From Dehalococcoidia bacterium (GTDB lineage: Bacteria > Chloroflexota > Dehalococcoidia > Lucifugimonadales > SHYF01), in contig SHYF01000053.1 in assembly GCA_009692985.1 (NCBI GenBank), positions 1 through 9,606 on the forward strand: a DNA stretch of 9,606 nt, read 5' to 3'. Below the pieces are notes generated by a model. It did not search any database. It had not been told where the DNA came from and saw only the letters and a program-made list of their open reading frames with translations. This document shows positions 1-5,417 of the stretch, one piece after another; the stretch's first letter is position 1; each line of letters begins with the position of its first letter. A program made the translations under genes and the position numbers.

Positions 1-879
1 CTTGGCGTTGGCGGAGACCCATCAAAGGGGGCCGAGGCAGCGGAAGAGAGCCGCGAGGAGTTGTACGAGATGGTCCGGGGCGCAGACATGGTTTTCCTTG
101 CCACGGGCATGGGCGGCGGCACCGGCACCGGGGCTTGCCCCGTTGTGGCCGAAATCGCCAAAGAGACTGGCGCGCTCACCATCGCAATTGTGACGAAGCC
201 GTTCAGCTTTGAGGGTCACAAGCGCATGAAGCAGGCCGAGGATGGCATCCAGAAGCTGAAGGAGCGAGTTGACTCACTGGTGGTCATTCCCAACGACAGG
301 TTGCTGGAGCTTTGCGGCACCGACATCACGGCGGATGCGGCGTTCAGGATGGCGGACGACGTCCTGCGCCAGGGCGTGCAGTCCATCGCTGAGCTGGTGA
401 CCGAGGCTGGAACAATCAATCTGGACTTCGCCGACATCAAGGCAATCATGGGCGGAGCGGGTCAAGCATGGATGGCCATAGGCACTGGCCGTGGAGATAA
501 CCGCGCCGCCGAGGCCGCCAGAGCAGCCATCGCCAGCCCGCTGCTGGAAGGGTCGATTGATGGGGCCAAGGGTGTGCTGTTCAACGTCACCGGCGGCACC
601 GACCTGACCCTTCAGGAGGTTCACGCCGCAGCCCAGGTCATCGAGCAGATGGTGGACCCCAACGCCAACATCATGTTCGGCATGGTCAACGACCCGAAGA
701 TGGAAGACGAGGTGAAGGTCACAATCATAGCCACGGGATTCTCTGGGGCAGAGACGTTTCTGCCCAAGTCAGACTCCCTCTTCTCCCAGTTGGAGATGAG
801 CTCCGTAAACGACTCCGACGCCCTGGATATACCGCCGTTCCTACGGAGATCTCCCGCAATGCGCCGCAGGGGGCGATAG
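1..879 (+). CDS. ftsZ: Cell division protein FtsZ, 3' part (5' end outside window)
   Basis: FtsZ is the tubulin-like GTPase that polymerises at mid-cell into the Z ring and recruits the division machinery. The reading frame is open from base 1, so the gene is cut by the window edge; 292 residues are visible and, judged from where the GTP-binding motif sits in other FtsZ proteins, roughly 65-80 N-terminal residues are missing. Seen directly: the tubulin signature [13 protein letters not shown] (from base 112), the T7 synergy loop [11 protein letters not shown] (from base 418), which completes the GTPase site of the next subunit, and the conserved C-terminal peptide DIPPFLRR (826-849), the docking site for partners such as FtsA or SepF. 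The linker between the globular core and this peptide is short, about 30 residues. A basic tail (SPAMRRRGR) follows the peptide. No other division gene is visible in the window. Confidence 0.97.
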   Translation, partial: LGVGGDPSKGAEAAEESREELYEMVRGADMVFLATGMGGGTGTGACPVVAEIAKETGALTIAIVTKPFSFEGHKRMKQAEDGIQKLKERVDSLVVIPNDRLLELCGTDITADAAFRMADDVLRQGVQSIAELVTEAGTINLDFADIKAIMGGAGQAWMAIGTGRGDNRAAEAARAAIASPLLEGSIDGAKGVLFNVTGGTDLTLQEVHAAAQVIEQMVDPNANIMFGMVNDPKMEDEVKVTIIATGFSGAETFLPKSDSLFSQLEMSSVNDSDALDIPPFLRRSPAMRRRGR

Positions 880-908
880 GGGAGGCGGTAAGTAAAACTG
901 GTGACAAC

Positions 909-1004
909 TCTCCGGCGTCAATGTTTAAGCACTAAATTTTATCCAGGGGACCATATGGCAGCCGGAGAACAAAGCAGGCGGCCCTGCTGACCCTCCCACA
1001 GGGT
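909..1004 (+). other. Hairpin-rich region between ftsZ and its terminator
   Basis: Upstream of the terminator, several segments can pair. TCTCCGGC (909-916) is complementary to GCCGGAGA (961-968) and encloses an AT-rich loop. AGCAGG (973-978) pairs with CCTGCT (983-988) across CGGC. ACCCT (990-994) pairs with AGGGT (1000-1004). With the terminator hairpin this gives four stems in about 140 nt. It could be the folded 3' UTR of ftsZ or a separate RNA; no gene that it could lead into lies within 440 nt downstream. Fold and function are inferences from complementarity only. Confidence 0.3.
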
Positions 1005-1016
1005 GGCCTTCCGATC

Positions 1017-1052
1017 GAAGACCGAGGAGCATAGCTCCTCGGTCTTCTTATT
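1017..1052 (+). terminator. Probable Rho-independent terminator downstream of ftsZ
   Basis: A perfect 14-bp stem, GAAGACCGAGGAGC (1017-1030) with its complement at 1034-1047, closes on a 3-nt ATA loop and is followed by TTATT, a weak U tract. It lies about 140 nt after the ftsZ stop codon and is the first strong terminator-like structure there. The poor U tract is the main reservation. Confidence 0.6.
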
Positions 1053-1105
1053 GTCATTACCCATTAAAGTCACGTATGCTACCGAAATTCTTACCTGATC
1101 GCCTG

Positions 1106-1199
1106 TACCGCTCATTTCCTTCGACAAGCTCAGGATGAGCGGTATTTGGACTCCGTTCGTGGTGAGCTTGTAGAACCATTCGAGCAGAGCACTGCTCGA
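1106..1199. repeat. Palindromic REP-like repeat cluster (TTCGACAAGCTCA family)
   Basis: TACCGCTCAT (1106-1115) pairs perfectly with ATGAGCGGTA (1135-1144) around a loop carrying TCGACAAGCTCA (1121-1132). A second, inverted copy of that core (TGAGCTTGTAGA, 1163-1174) follows, and then a separate hairpin, TCGAGCAG (1180-1187) with CTGCTCGA (1192-1199). The same core, again between CCGCTC and GAGCGG arms, recurs at 5812-5846. It reads as a small interspersed palindromic element, not a gene. No transposase is visible here. Confidence 0.6.
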
Positions 1200-1305
1200 C
1201 TACAATGCTCCATCCATTCCGTTATCGTATGGCGCAATCCGCCATATTCCCCACTGCATCTTGTGCCCCTCTCATAACTGCCTACAAAATGCAGGGCATT
1301 ACCAC

Positions 1306-1335
1306 TTGACAACAAGCGATACGCTCTGGCATGAT
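1306..1335 (+). promoter_or_regulatory. Candidate sigma70-type promoter of nrdR
   Basis: A perfect -35 hexamer TTGACA (1306-1311) is followed after 18 bp by CATGAT (1330-1335), which matches four of six bases of the -10 consensus TATAAT. Transcription would begin near 1342, about 145 nt before the nrdR start codon and upstream of the NrdR box. This was found by inspection only; no start-site data are available. Confidence 0.45.
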
Positions 1336-1364
1336 GCTGTTGCGTTGGCGGAATGGTACATAGA

Positions 1365-1380
1365 ACCCAATATGTAGTGT
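1365..1380 (+). promoter_or_regulatory. NrdR box (autoregulatory operator) upstream of nrdR
   Basis: ACCCAATATGTAGTGT matches the published NrdR-box pattern ACACWATATNTWGTGT at every position but the third. It lies about 23 nt downstream of the predicted transcription start and 108 nt before the nrdR start codon, so bound NrdR could block its own transcription. NrdR boxes usually occur as pairs about 31-32 bp apart; I found no good second box at that spacing on either side, so this is either a single site or paired with a degenerate one. Confidence 0.7.
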
Positions 1381-1430
1381 CCACCAGGCAACTATGACTA
1401 GGAGTGGTGGTAGGTTCCATCACTGACGGG

Positions 1431-1478
1431 CAGCTGAAAAAGGGAAGTCCAGAAGGGCGAAGCCCGTTTGGCGGGGGG
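1431..1478 (-). repeat. Truncated inverted copy of the long structured repeat, in the nrdR leader
   Basis: Read on the minus strand, this stretch matches the 3' third of the repeats at 5593-5715 and 8605-8728: a run of C, then GGGC-loop-GCCC (here 1455-1458 with 1462-1465, loop GAA), then CTGGACT, CCCTTTTT and CAGC. The long palindromic half of the element is absent. The fragment ends about 10 nt before the nrdR start codon, so it makes up the mRNA leader and abuts the ribosome binding site. Confidence 0.65.
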
Positions 1479-1487
1479 CTGAAGGCA

Positions 1488-2048
1488 ATGCTCTGTCCAT
1501 ACTGCGGCCATGACGACTCCCGAGTCATTGACTCCCGTGACGCCGGCGAAGGCATCCGCCGTCGGCGCGAGTGCCTTCAGTGTGGCCTGCGCTTCACGAC
1601 GTATGAGCGCATCCAGACCACAGCCCTGCTGGTGGCGAAGCGGGACGGCCGCCGGGAGGAGTTCAACCGGGACAAGCTAATGAACTCACTACGCATCGCC
1701 TGCGCCAAGCGGCCTCTGCCCACCGGCGCTATCGAGCGGGTGGTCAGCGACATCGAGGGCGAGGTACAGAAGCTGGGCAAGGCAGAGATACCCAGTTCAA
1801 TCATTGGCGAGATGGTGATTCAGCGGCTGAAGAGCCTGGACCGTGTGGCGTACATACGGTTCGCCAGCGTGTACCGGGACTTCGCCGATTTAGAGACGTT
1901 CAAGGAAGAGGTGGAGGCAATGCTGTCGGCGAAGGCGGGGGCGGCCCAGCGCGCGCCGGAGAACCAGCCGCCGCTGTTCCAGATGGACAACGGCCTGGCA
2001 GAACACAGGCCGCGGCGAAGGGGCAGGCCGCCGAAGGTGAGAGGGTGA
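1488..2048 (+). CDS. nrdR: Transcriptional repressor NrdR with extended basic C-terminus
   Basis: NrdR senses ATP/dATP through an ATP-cone and represses ribonucleotide reductase genes by binding NrdR boxes. I chose the ATG at 1488 although the frame is open to a GTG at 1404, because NrdR proteins characteristically begin M-x-CPxC, as here (MLCPYCG), and the upstream stretch is translated repeat. A GAAGG (1481-1485) precedes the start. The protein has 186 residues. The zinc ribbon uses Cys3, Cys6, Cys29 and Cys32, with the conserved VIDSR and GIRRRRECLQC segments between. An ATP-cone covers roughly residues 47-137 and includes RVAYIRFASVYRDF. E. coli NrdR has 149 residues; the extra tail ends with RRRGRPPK, resembling an AT-hook (RGRPPK, residues 178-183). 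Upstream lie a promoter and NrdR box; nrdJ follows about 590 nt downstream. Confidence 0.96.
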   Translation: MLCPYCGHDDSRVIDSRDAGEGIRRRRECLQCGLRFTTYERIQTTALLVAKRDGRREEFNRDKLMNSLRIACAKRPLPTGAIERVVSDIEGEVQKLGKAEIPSSIIGEMVIQRLKSLDRVAYIRFASVYRDFADLETFKEEVEAMLSAKAGAAQRAPENQPPLFQMDNGLAEHRPRRRGRPPKVRG

Positions 2049-2077
2049 GGGAGTAATGCGACGTCAAGGAGCATGAA

Positions 2078-2353
2078 GTGAGTCCAGTGAGAGGAAAAGA
2101 GACCCGTGTTTATCAGCGTGTGCTAGAAACTGAACAAGCATATTTACGTGCGTGGGAGGAAAGGAACCAAGTTGAGAATCGGCACTTCGGTTTTCTTCTA
2201 GCTACAGGGGAGGTTGTTGGACATCCAGATGTCGATCATCGAGACTCCTTGTAGGAAATAGAAGAGGCTGAGTCAAATGAGCGGGCAGCATACTCAGCCC
2301 ATGAAGAAGCATTGGAACAATGGGCAAATTGCCCGTTGGTGCCGCAAAGGTAG
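2078..2353 (+). pseudogene. Small unrecognised gene interrupted by an in-frame TAG
   Basis: A GTG at 2078 lies 6 nt after a perfect Shine-Dalgarno AAGGAG (2066-2071), 29 nt past the nrdR stop. It opens a 58-codon frame (MSPVRGKETRVYQRVLETEQ...) ending at TAG 2252-2254. The same frame then continues for 32 codons to TAG 2351-2353, reading EIEEAESNERAAYSAHEEAL... Both halves look like one charged, helical protein of about 91 residues rich in Glu, Arg, Ala and Gln, with aromatic residues spaced through the first half. I do not recognise the family. Codon use (many TAT, TTA, AGA, GAA, CTA) is clearly more AT-rich than its neighbours, suggesting acquisition. It may be a 58-residue protein followed by a dead tail, a gene broken by one nonsense change, or a sequencing error. 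The position suggests co-transcription with nrdR. Confidence 0.5.
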
Positions 2354-2374
2354 GGCTTTGGTGGTAGGAGATTA

Positions 2375-2469
2375 TGTCATTCTGAGCGAAGCGAAGAATC
2401 CAAGGCGAAACCACTTCAGCCAGCGTAACGCCTTAGATTCTTCGGTCGCTACACTCCCTCAGAATGACA
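2375..2469. repeat. Inverted-repeat element (TCATTCTGAG...GAAGAATC family), copy A
   Basis: The left arm TGTCATTCTGAGCGAAGCGA... (2375-2400) is mirrored by a longer right arm (2436-2469) that begins GATTCTTCGG and ends CTCAGAATGACA. Inside, AAGGCG (2402-2407) pairs with CGCCTT (2429-2434), so the whole element folds into one long imperfect hairpin. Copy B at 5852-5968 has the same arms around an unrelated centre. It is intergenic, between the broken small gene and nrdJ, with no coding content: a MITE- or REP-like element. Confidence 0.7.
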
Positions 2470-2530
2470 GACTAAGAGAGTGACACGGTAAGCCAATGGT
2501 TAACGGAAGCATAACAATCACCAAACAAAG

Positions 2531-2565
2531 GCCCCCAGCTACGGCTGGGATGCTGGGGGCAGCCG
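2531..2565 (+). other. Overlapping alternative hairpins upstream of nrdJ
   Basis: GCCCCCAGC (2531-2539) pairs perfectly with GCTGGGGGC (2552-2560). Alternatively CGGCTG (2542-2547) pairs with CAGCCG (2560-2565). The second stem uses the loop and last base of the first, so both cannot form fully at once. There is no U tract after either, so this is a weak terminator at best. If transcription reads through from nrdR it would lie in the mRNA ahead of nrdJ; if nrdJ is transcribed from just before its own start it would not. Confidence 0.35.
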
Positions 2566-2606
2566 TCCAATGTATAGATCTCAGCCTTCACAGGGCTGCG
2601 GCCTTA

Positions 2607-2633
2607 GCACAATACCTGACCTATATTTAGAAA
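2607..2633 (+). promoter_or_regulatory. NrdR-box-like sites just before nrdJ
   Basis: CTATATTTAG (2621-2630) matches the 10-bp core CWATATNTWG of the NrdR box completely, but the outer bases do not match. Eleven bases upstream, GCACAATA (2607-2614) matches the left half of a box. A third core-like site, CAATGTATAG (2568-2577, one mismatch), lies 42 bp upstream of the second. TATATT (2622-2627) could also serve as a -10 element, so a bound repressor would cover the promoter. No good -35 is visible. This is weaker than the site before nrdR; its support is partly its position before an RNR gene. Confidence 0.4.
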
Positions 2634-2641
2634 GAGCACTC

Positions 2642-4894
2642 ATGACAACCTTAAACCTCACAGAAAACGCAATAACAATCCTCAAGGCCCGCTACCTTAT
2701 CGGGAACGAGACGCCGGAGGGCATGTTCCGCCGGGTGGCCCGCGCCGTGGCGCAGGCGGAGGCCCCCGATGACCAGGCCAAGTGGGAGGAGACTTACTAC
2801 GACCTCATGGTCTCCACGCGGTTCCTGCCCAACTCCCCTACCCTGTTCAACGCAGGCACCGGCCAGGGAACCCTGTCCGCCTGCTTCGTCATACCAATTG
2901 ACGACACAATGGAGAGCATCATGCAGGCAGCCACGGCTTCGGCTATGATCCAAAAGTACGGCGGTGGCCTGGGCTACGCCTTCAGCAATCTGCGTCCTCG
3001 GGGCAGCAAGATCGCCACCACCCAGGGCAAGGCCTGTGGCGCTATAGCCGTCTTGAAGATGCTCAGCTCCCTCTCGGACATGATCACCCAGGGCGGAAAG
3101 CGGCACGGCGCCAACATGGGCATCCTGCACGTGTCCCACCCGGAGGTCATGGACTTCATCCACATGAAGGACGACAACGCCACGGCTCAGAACTTCAACA
3201 TATCCGTGGCGGTAACCGACGCATTCATGAAGGCAGTGGAGAACGACGGGCAGTGGCAGCTTGTTGACCCAACTTCCGGCCAGGTAACCGAAACCCTGCC
3301 GGCACGGCGCATTTGGGACGAGATCATCCGCGGTGCGTGGAGCACCGGAGACCCCGGCCTCTACTTCATAGATGAGGCCAACCGCCACAACCCAACGCCG
3401 CATCTGGGCAACCTGGACAGCACCAACCCATGCGGCGAGGTCCCTTTGCTGGCCAACGAGGCTTGCAACCTGGGATCCATAGACCTGGGCAGGTTTGTCA
3501 TGGCGCCTGCACGGGGCAAGCCACATTTCGACTTCAAGGGGCTGGAGGAGGTCACGCGCATCGCTGCCCGCTTCCTGGACGACGTAGTGACAGTCAACTC
3601 ATTCCCAGTCCCGGAGGTGCAGGAGGCGGTAGCCCTCACCCGCAAGACGGGTCTGGGTGTCATGGGCTGGCACGATGCCCTCATCCAGCTTGGCATCGAG
3701 TACGACTCAGAGGAGGCTGTAGCCCTGGGCGAGCGGGTCATGGGCACAATCAACCGTGTGGCAAAGGGAGTGTCCCTGGAGTTGGCCATCGAAAGAGGCC
3801 CATACCCTGCCTGGCGGCCCGCGACTCCGGGCGAGCCGCCTATTCGCAACGCCACACGCACCTGCATAGCGCCCACGGGCACCATCAGCGCCATCGCTGG
3901 GGCCAGCAGCGGCATCGAGCCCATCTTTGCCCTGGCGTTCGTCAAGAACGTGCTGGACGGCAAGCATCTGCGAGAGGTCAACCAGAACTTCCTGCGCATC
4001 GCCCACGAGCGTGGCTTCTACTCGGAGGAGCTGATGGACCAGGTGGCCAAGACAGGGTCGTGCCAGGACATCCCCCAGGTGCCGGAGGACGTGAAGCGGC
4101 TGTTCAAGACGGCACTGGAGATAGACTACCCTGCCCACGCGCGGATGCAGGCGGCGTTCCAGGCGCACACGGACCTGGCGGTGAGCAAGACAATCAATAT
4201 GTGCAACGACGCAGAGGTGCAGGACGTTGCCCGCGCCTACTGGATGGCCTACGAGAACAAGTGCAAGGGCATCACAATCTACCGCGACGGCTCCAAGCCC
4301 ATGCAGGTGCTGGAGGTGGAGAAGCCCAAGGAGAAAGGCATACAGGCATACGGGCATAAAGAGGCACCCGAGAAACCCAGGGAGCGGCCTGCAACAATGT
4401 ACGGCGTGACAGAGCGGGTGCGCACCGGCCACGGGAACACATACATCAACATCACCTTAGACGACCAGAAGCGTCCATTCGAGGTGTTCACAACGCTGGG
4501 CAAGGCCGGTAGCTGCGACATGGCCAACATGGAGGCGGTGAGCCGCCTTGCGTCTCTGGCTCTGCGCTCTGGGATTCACACTGATCTTATCGTCGAACAG
4601 CTCCAGGGCATCACGTGCCACCCGGTGTGGGACCAGGGCGTGCAGGTGCGCTCGGCGCCTGACGCCGTGGCGCTGGCACTGAAGAAGCATGCTTCGCCCA
4701 CTGGCACTGGCACGCCAGCCCTCCAGGATTCATACGGAACGCAGATGGGGTTGCCTATGCCAAAGAACGGGAATGGGAACGGCAATGGCAAACACTCATC
4801 GGGGCAGATATGCCCCGAGTGCGGCGGCCCGCTGGCCTTTCAGGAGGGTTGCGTGGTGTGCCAGGCGTGCGCCTGGAACCAATGCGGGGGGTAA
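2642..4894 (+). CDS. nrdJ: Adenosylcobalamin-dependent (class II) ribonucleotide reductase NrdJ
   Basis: NrdJ reduces ribonucleotides to deoxyribonucleotides in the cytoplasm, using vitamin B12 coenzyme to generate the active-site thiyl radical; it needs no oxygen and no separate radical subunit. I placed the start at ATG 2642 (MTTLNLTENAITILKARYL), which matches the usual family beginning, giving 750 residues; the frame extends to an ATG at 2570, but that adds an unrelated leader. Active-site residues: Cys81 (LSACF), Cys264 and Glu266 in NPCGE, and Cys275 (EACNLGS), with the 11-residue NPCGE-to-ACNLG spacing known from Thermotoga NrdJ. No N-terminal ATP-cone is present. A TSCPD-type domain follows the barrel (about residues 590-660), then an (NG)n linker, then a Cys-rich tail (CPEC, CVVC, CAWNQCGG) that probably re-reduces the active site. 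The ribosome binding site is weak. The next gene follows after 45 nt. Confidence 0.97.
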   Translation: MTTLNLTENAITILKARYLIGNETPEGMFRRVARAVAQAEAPDDQAKWEETYYDLMVSTRFLPNSPTLFNAGTGQGTLSACFVIPIDDTMESIMQAATASAMIQKYGGGLGYAFSNLRPRGSKIATTQGKACGAIAVLKMLSSLSDMITQGGKRHGANMGILHVSHPEVMDFIHMKDDNATAQNFNISVAVTDAFMKAVENDGQWQLVDPTSGQVTETLPARRIWDEIIRGAWSTGDPGLYFIDEANRHNPTPHLGNLDSTNPCGEVPLLANEACNLGSIDLGRFVMAPARGKPHFDFKGLEEVTRIAARFLDDVVTVNSFPVPEVQEAVALTRKTGLGVMGWHDALIQLGIEYDSEEAVALGERVMGTINRVAKGVSLELAIERGPYPAWRPATPGEPPIRNATRTCIAPTGTISAIAGASSGIEPIFALAFVKNVLDGKHLREVNQNFLRIAHERGFYSEELMDQVAKTGSCQDIPQVPEDVKRLFKTALEIDYPAHARMQAAFQAHTDLAVSKTINMCNDAEVQDVARAYWMAYENKCKGITIYRDGSKPMQVLEVEKPKEKGIQAYGHKEAPEKPRERPATMYGVTERVRTGHGNTYINITLDDQKRPFEVFTTLGKAGSCDMANMEAVSRLASLALRSGIHTDLIVEQLQGITCHPVWDQGVQVRSAPDAVALALKKHASPTGTGTPALQDSYGTQMGLPMPKNGNGNGNGKHSSGQICPECGGPLAFQEGCVVCQACAWNQCGG

Positions 4895-4939
4895 AATACC
4901 GTCGGCCCAGACAAGGGTTAACAAGCAAGGGAGGGACCT

Positions 4940-5368
4940 ATGCTGGCAACACAGCAGATACGCTGGCTGGTAGACGGGAACCTGCCTCAGATAGAGGGGG
5001 TGCTTCCTGATGTGCTTCCCATCAATCAGTGCGGCCGCGACGTGATGACCGAGGCGCTGAGAGAGGACCGGTGGGTGGTCACAGCCAACCGTAATCTCCT
5101 AGAGGCCCGCACCATCCCATTCCACTGCCCGCCCATCGTCATCGTCAAAGGAGGGTTCTGCACCGAGGAAGGGCTACGGCGCAACCTGCTGCACTTTGAG
5201 TTCTGTCTGCTGCACGAGAACGACAACCGGCCCGCGACAGGCCAGCGGTTCCTCATAGACCTGGACAGGGCCATCTACCGAATACGACCAGAAGGAGGGC
5301 TACAAGAGATAGAGGCGTGGAAGACACCCAGCATAAGGGGCATCCTGGCGTTAGGTGCCTCGGCGTGA
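4940..5368 (+). CDS. Small PIN-like (DUF5615/Mut7-C type) protein, tentative
   Basis: The protein has 142 residues, with a strong Shine-Dalgarno (AAGGGAGGGA, 4927-4936) 5 nt or less before the ATG and only 45 nt after nrdJ, so co-transcription is likely. I do not recognise it firmly. The N-terminus RWLVDGNLP (Asp12, Asn14) followed by a strand and turn, VVTANRNLLEA (Thr48, Asn50, Asn52), recalls PIN-like nucleases of the DUF5615/Mut7-C kind, which read LxDENLP and then IVTxDxDF. If so, the second acidic position is replaced by Asn here (TANRN rather than TxDxD), so catalysis might be altered or lost. The remainder (GGFCTEEGLRRNLLHFEFCLL) is helical, with a final basic-acidic part (RFLIDLDRAIYRIRPEGGL). 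No signal peptide or membrane segment is seen and no antitoxin lies alongside. Its stop codon falls in a hairpin loop. Confidence 0.8.
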   Translation: MLATQQIRWLVDGNLPQIEGVLPDVLPINQCGRDVMTEALREDRWVVTANRNLLEARTIPFHCPPIVIVKGGFCTEEGLRRNLLHFEFCLLHENDNRPATGQRFLIDLDRAIYRIRPEGGLQEIEAWKTPSIRGILALGASA

Positions 5369-5382
5369 TGTGCCGAGGCACC
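5354..5382 (+). terminator. Hairpin spanning the stop codon of the PIN-like gene
   Basis: GGTGCCTCGGC (5354-5364) pairs perfectly with GCCGAGGCACC (5372-5382): 11 bp with a 7-nt loop (GTGATGT) that contains the TGA stop codon (5366-5368). No U tract follows, so it is not a classical intrinsic terminator. It may protect the 3' end or weaken read-through. Confidence 0.4.
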
Positions 5383-5417
5383 GATCCGGGACTGCCCTGG
5401 CGTGATATGTTTTCTTA

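Noticed and set aside
985..1047. T-box riboswitch after ftsZ
   Set aside because: Only AGGGTGG of the 14-nt T-box sequence matches, those bases pair in a small local hairpin, no long specifier stem fits, and no tRNA-synthetase or amino-acid gene follows.
1404..1487. Upstream GTG start that would lengthen NrdR by 28 residues
   Set aside because: The extra residues are translated repeat sequence, and NrdR proteins begin with the M-x-CPxC zinc ribbon, as at 1488.
880..1487. CRISPR array or tRNA/rRNA gene in the intergenic regions
   Set aside because: Repeats here are dispersed palindromes without regular spacers, and I found no cloverleaf with a GTTCRA-type T arm nor any rRNA-like sequence in any intergenic stretch.
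1130..1555. A 141-codon minus-strand open frame across the nrdR leader and N-terminus
   Set aside because: It overlaps nrdR, runs through the repeat fragment and hairpins, has no ribosome binding site I trust, and reads as low-complexity Ser/Pro/Thr-rich sequence.
2570..2641. Upstream ATG start that would lengthen NrdJ by 24 residues
   Set aside because: The family starts near TENAxxxLxxRYL, which the ATG at 2642 gives. The upstream residues do not resemble NrdJ and overlap the putative operator.
2470..2641. Cobalamin riboswitch controlling nrdJ
   Set aside because: No B12-box-like consensus or the expected multi-helix core is visible. The hairpins are explained by simple local pairing.
3430..4359. 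Long plus-strand open frame in another phase inside nrdJ (309 codons)
   Set aside because: A shadow frame: glycine, arginine, histidine and proline bias typical of GC-rich third-position effects, while the nrdJ frame is unmistakable.
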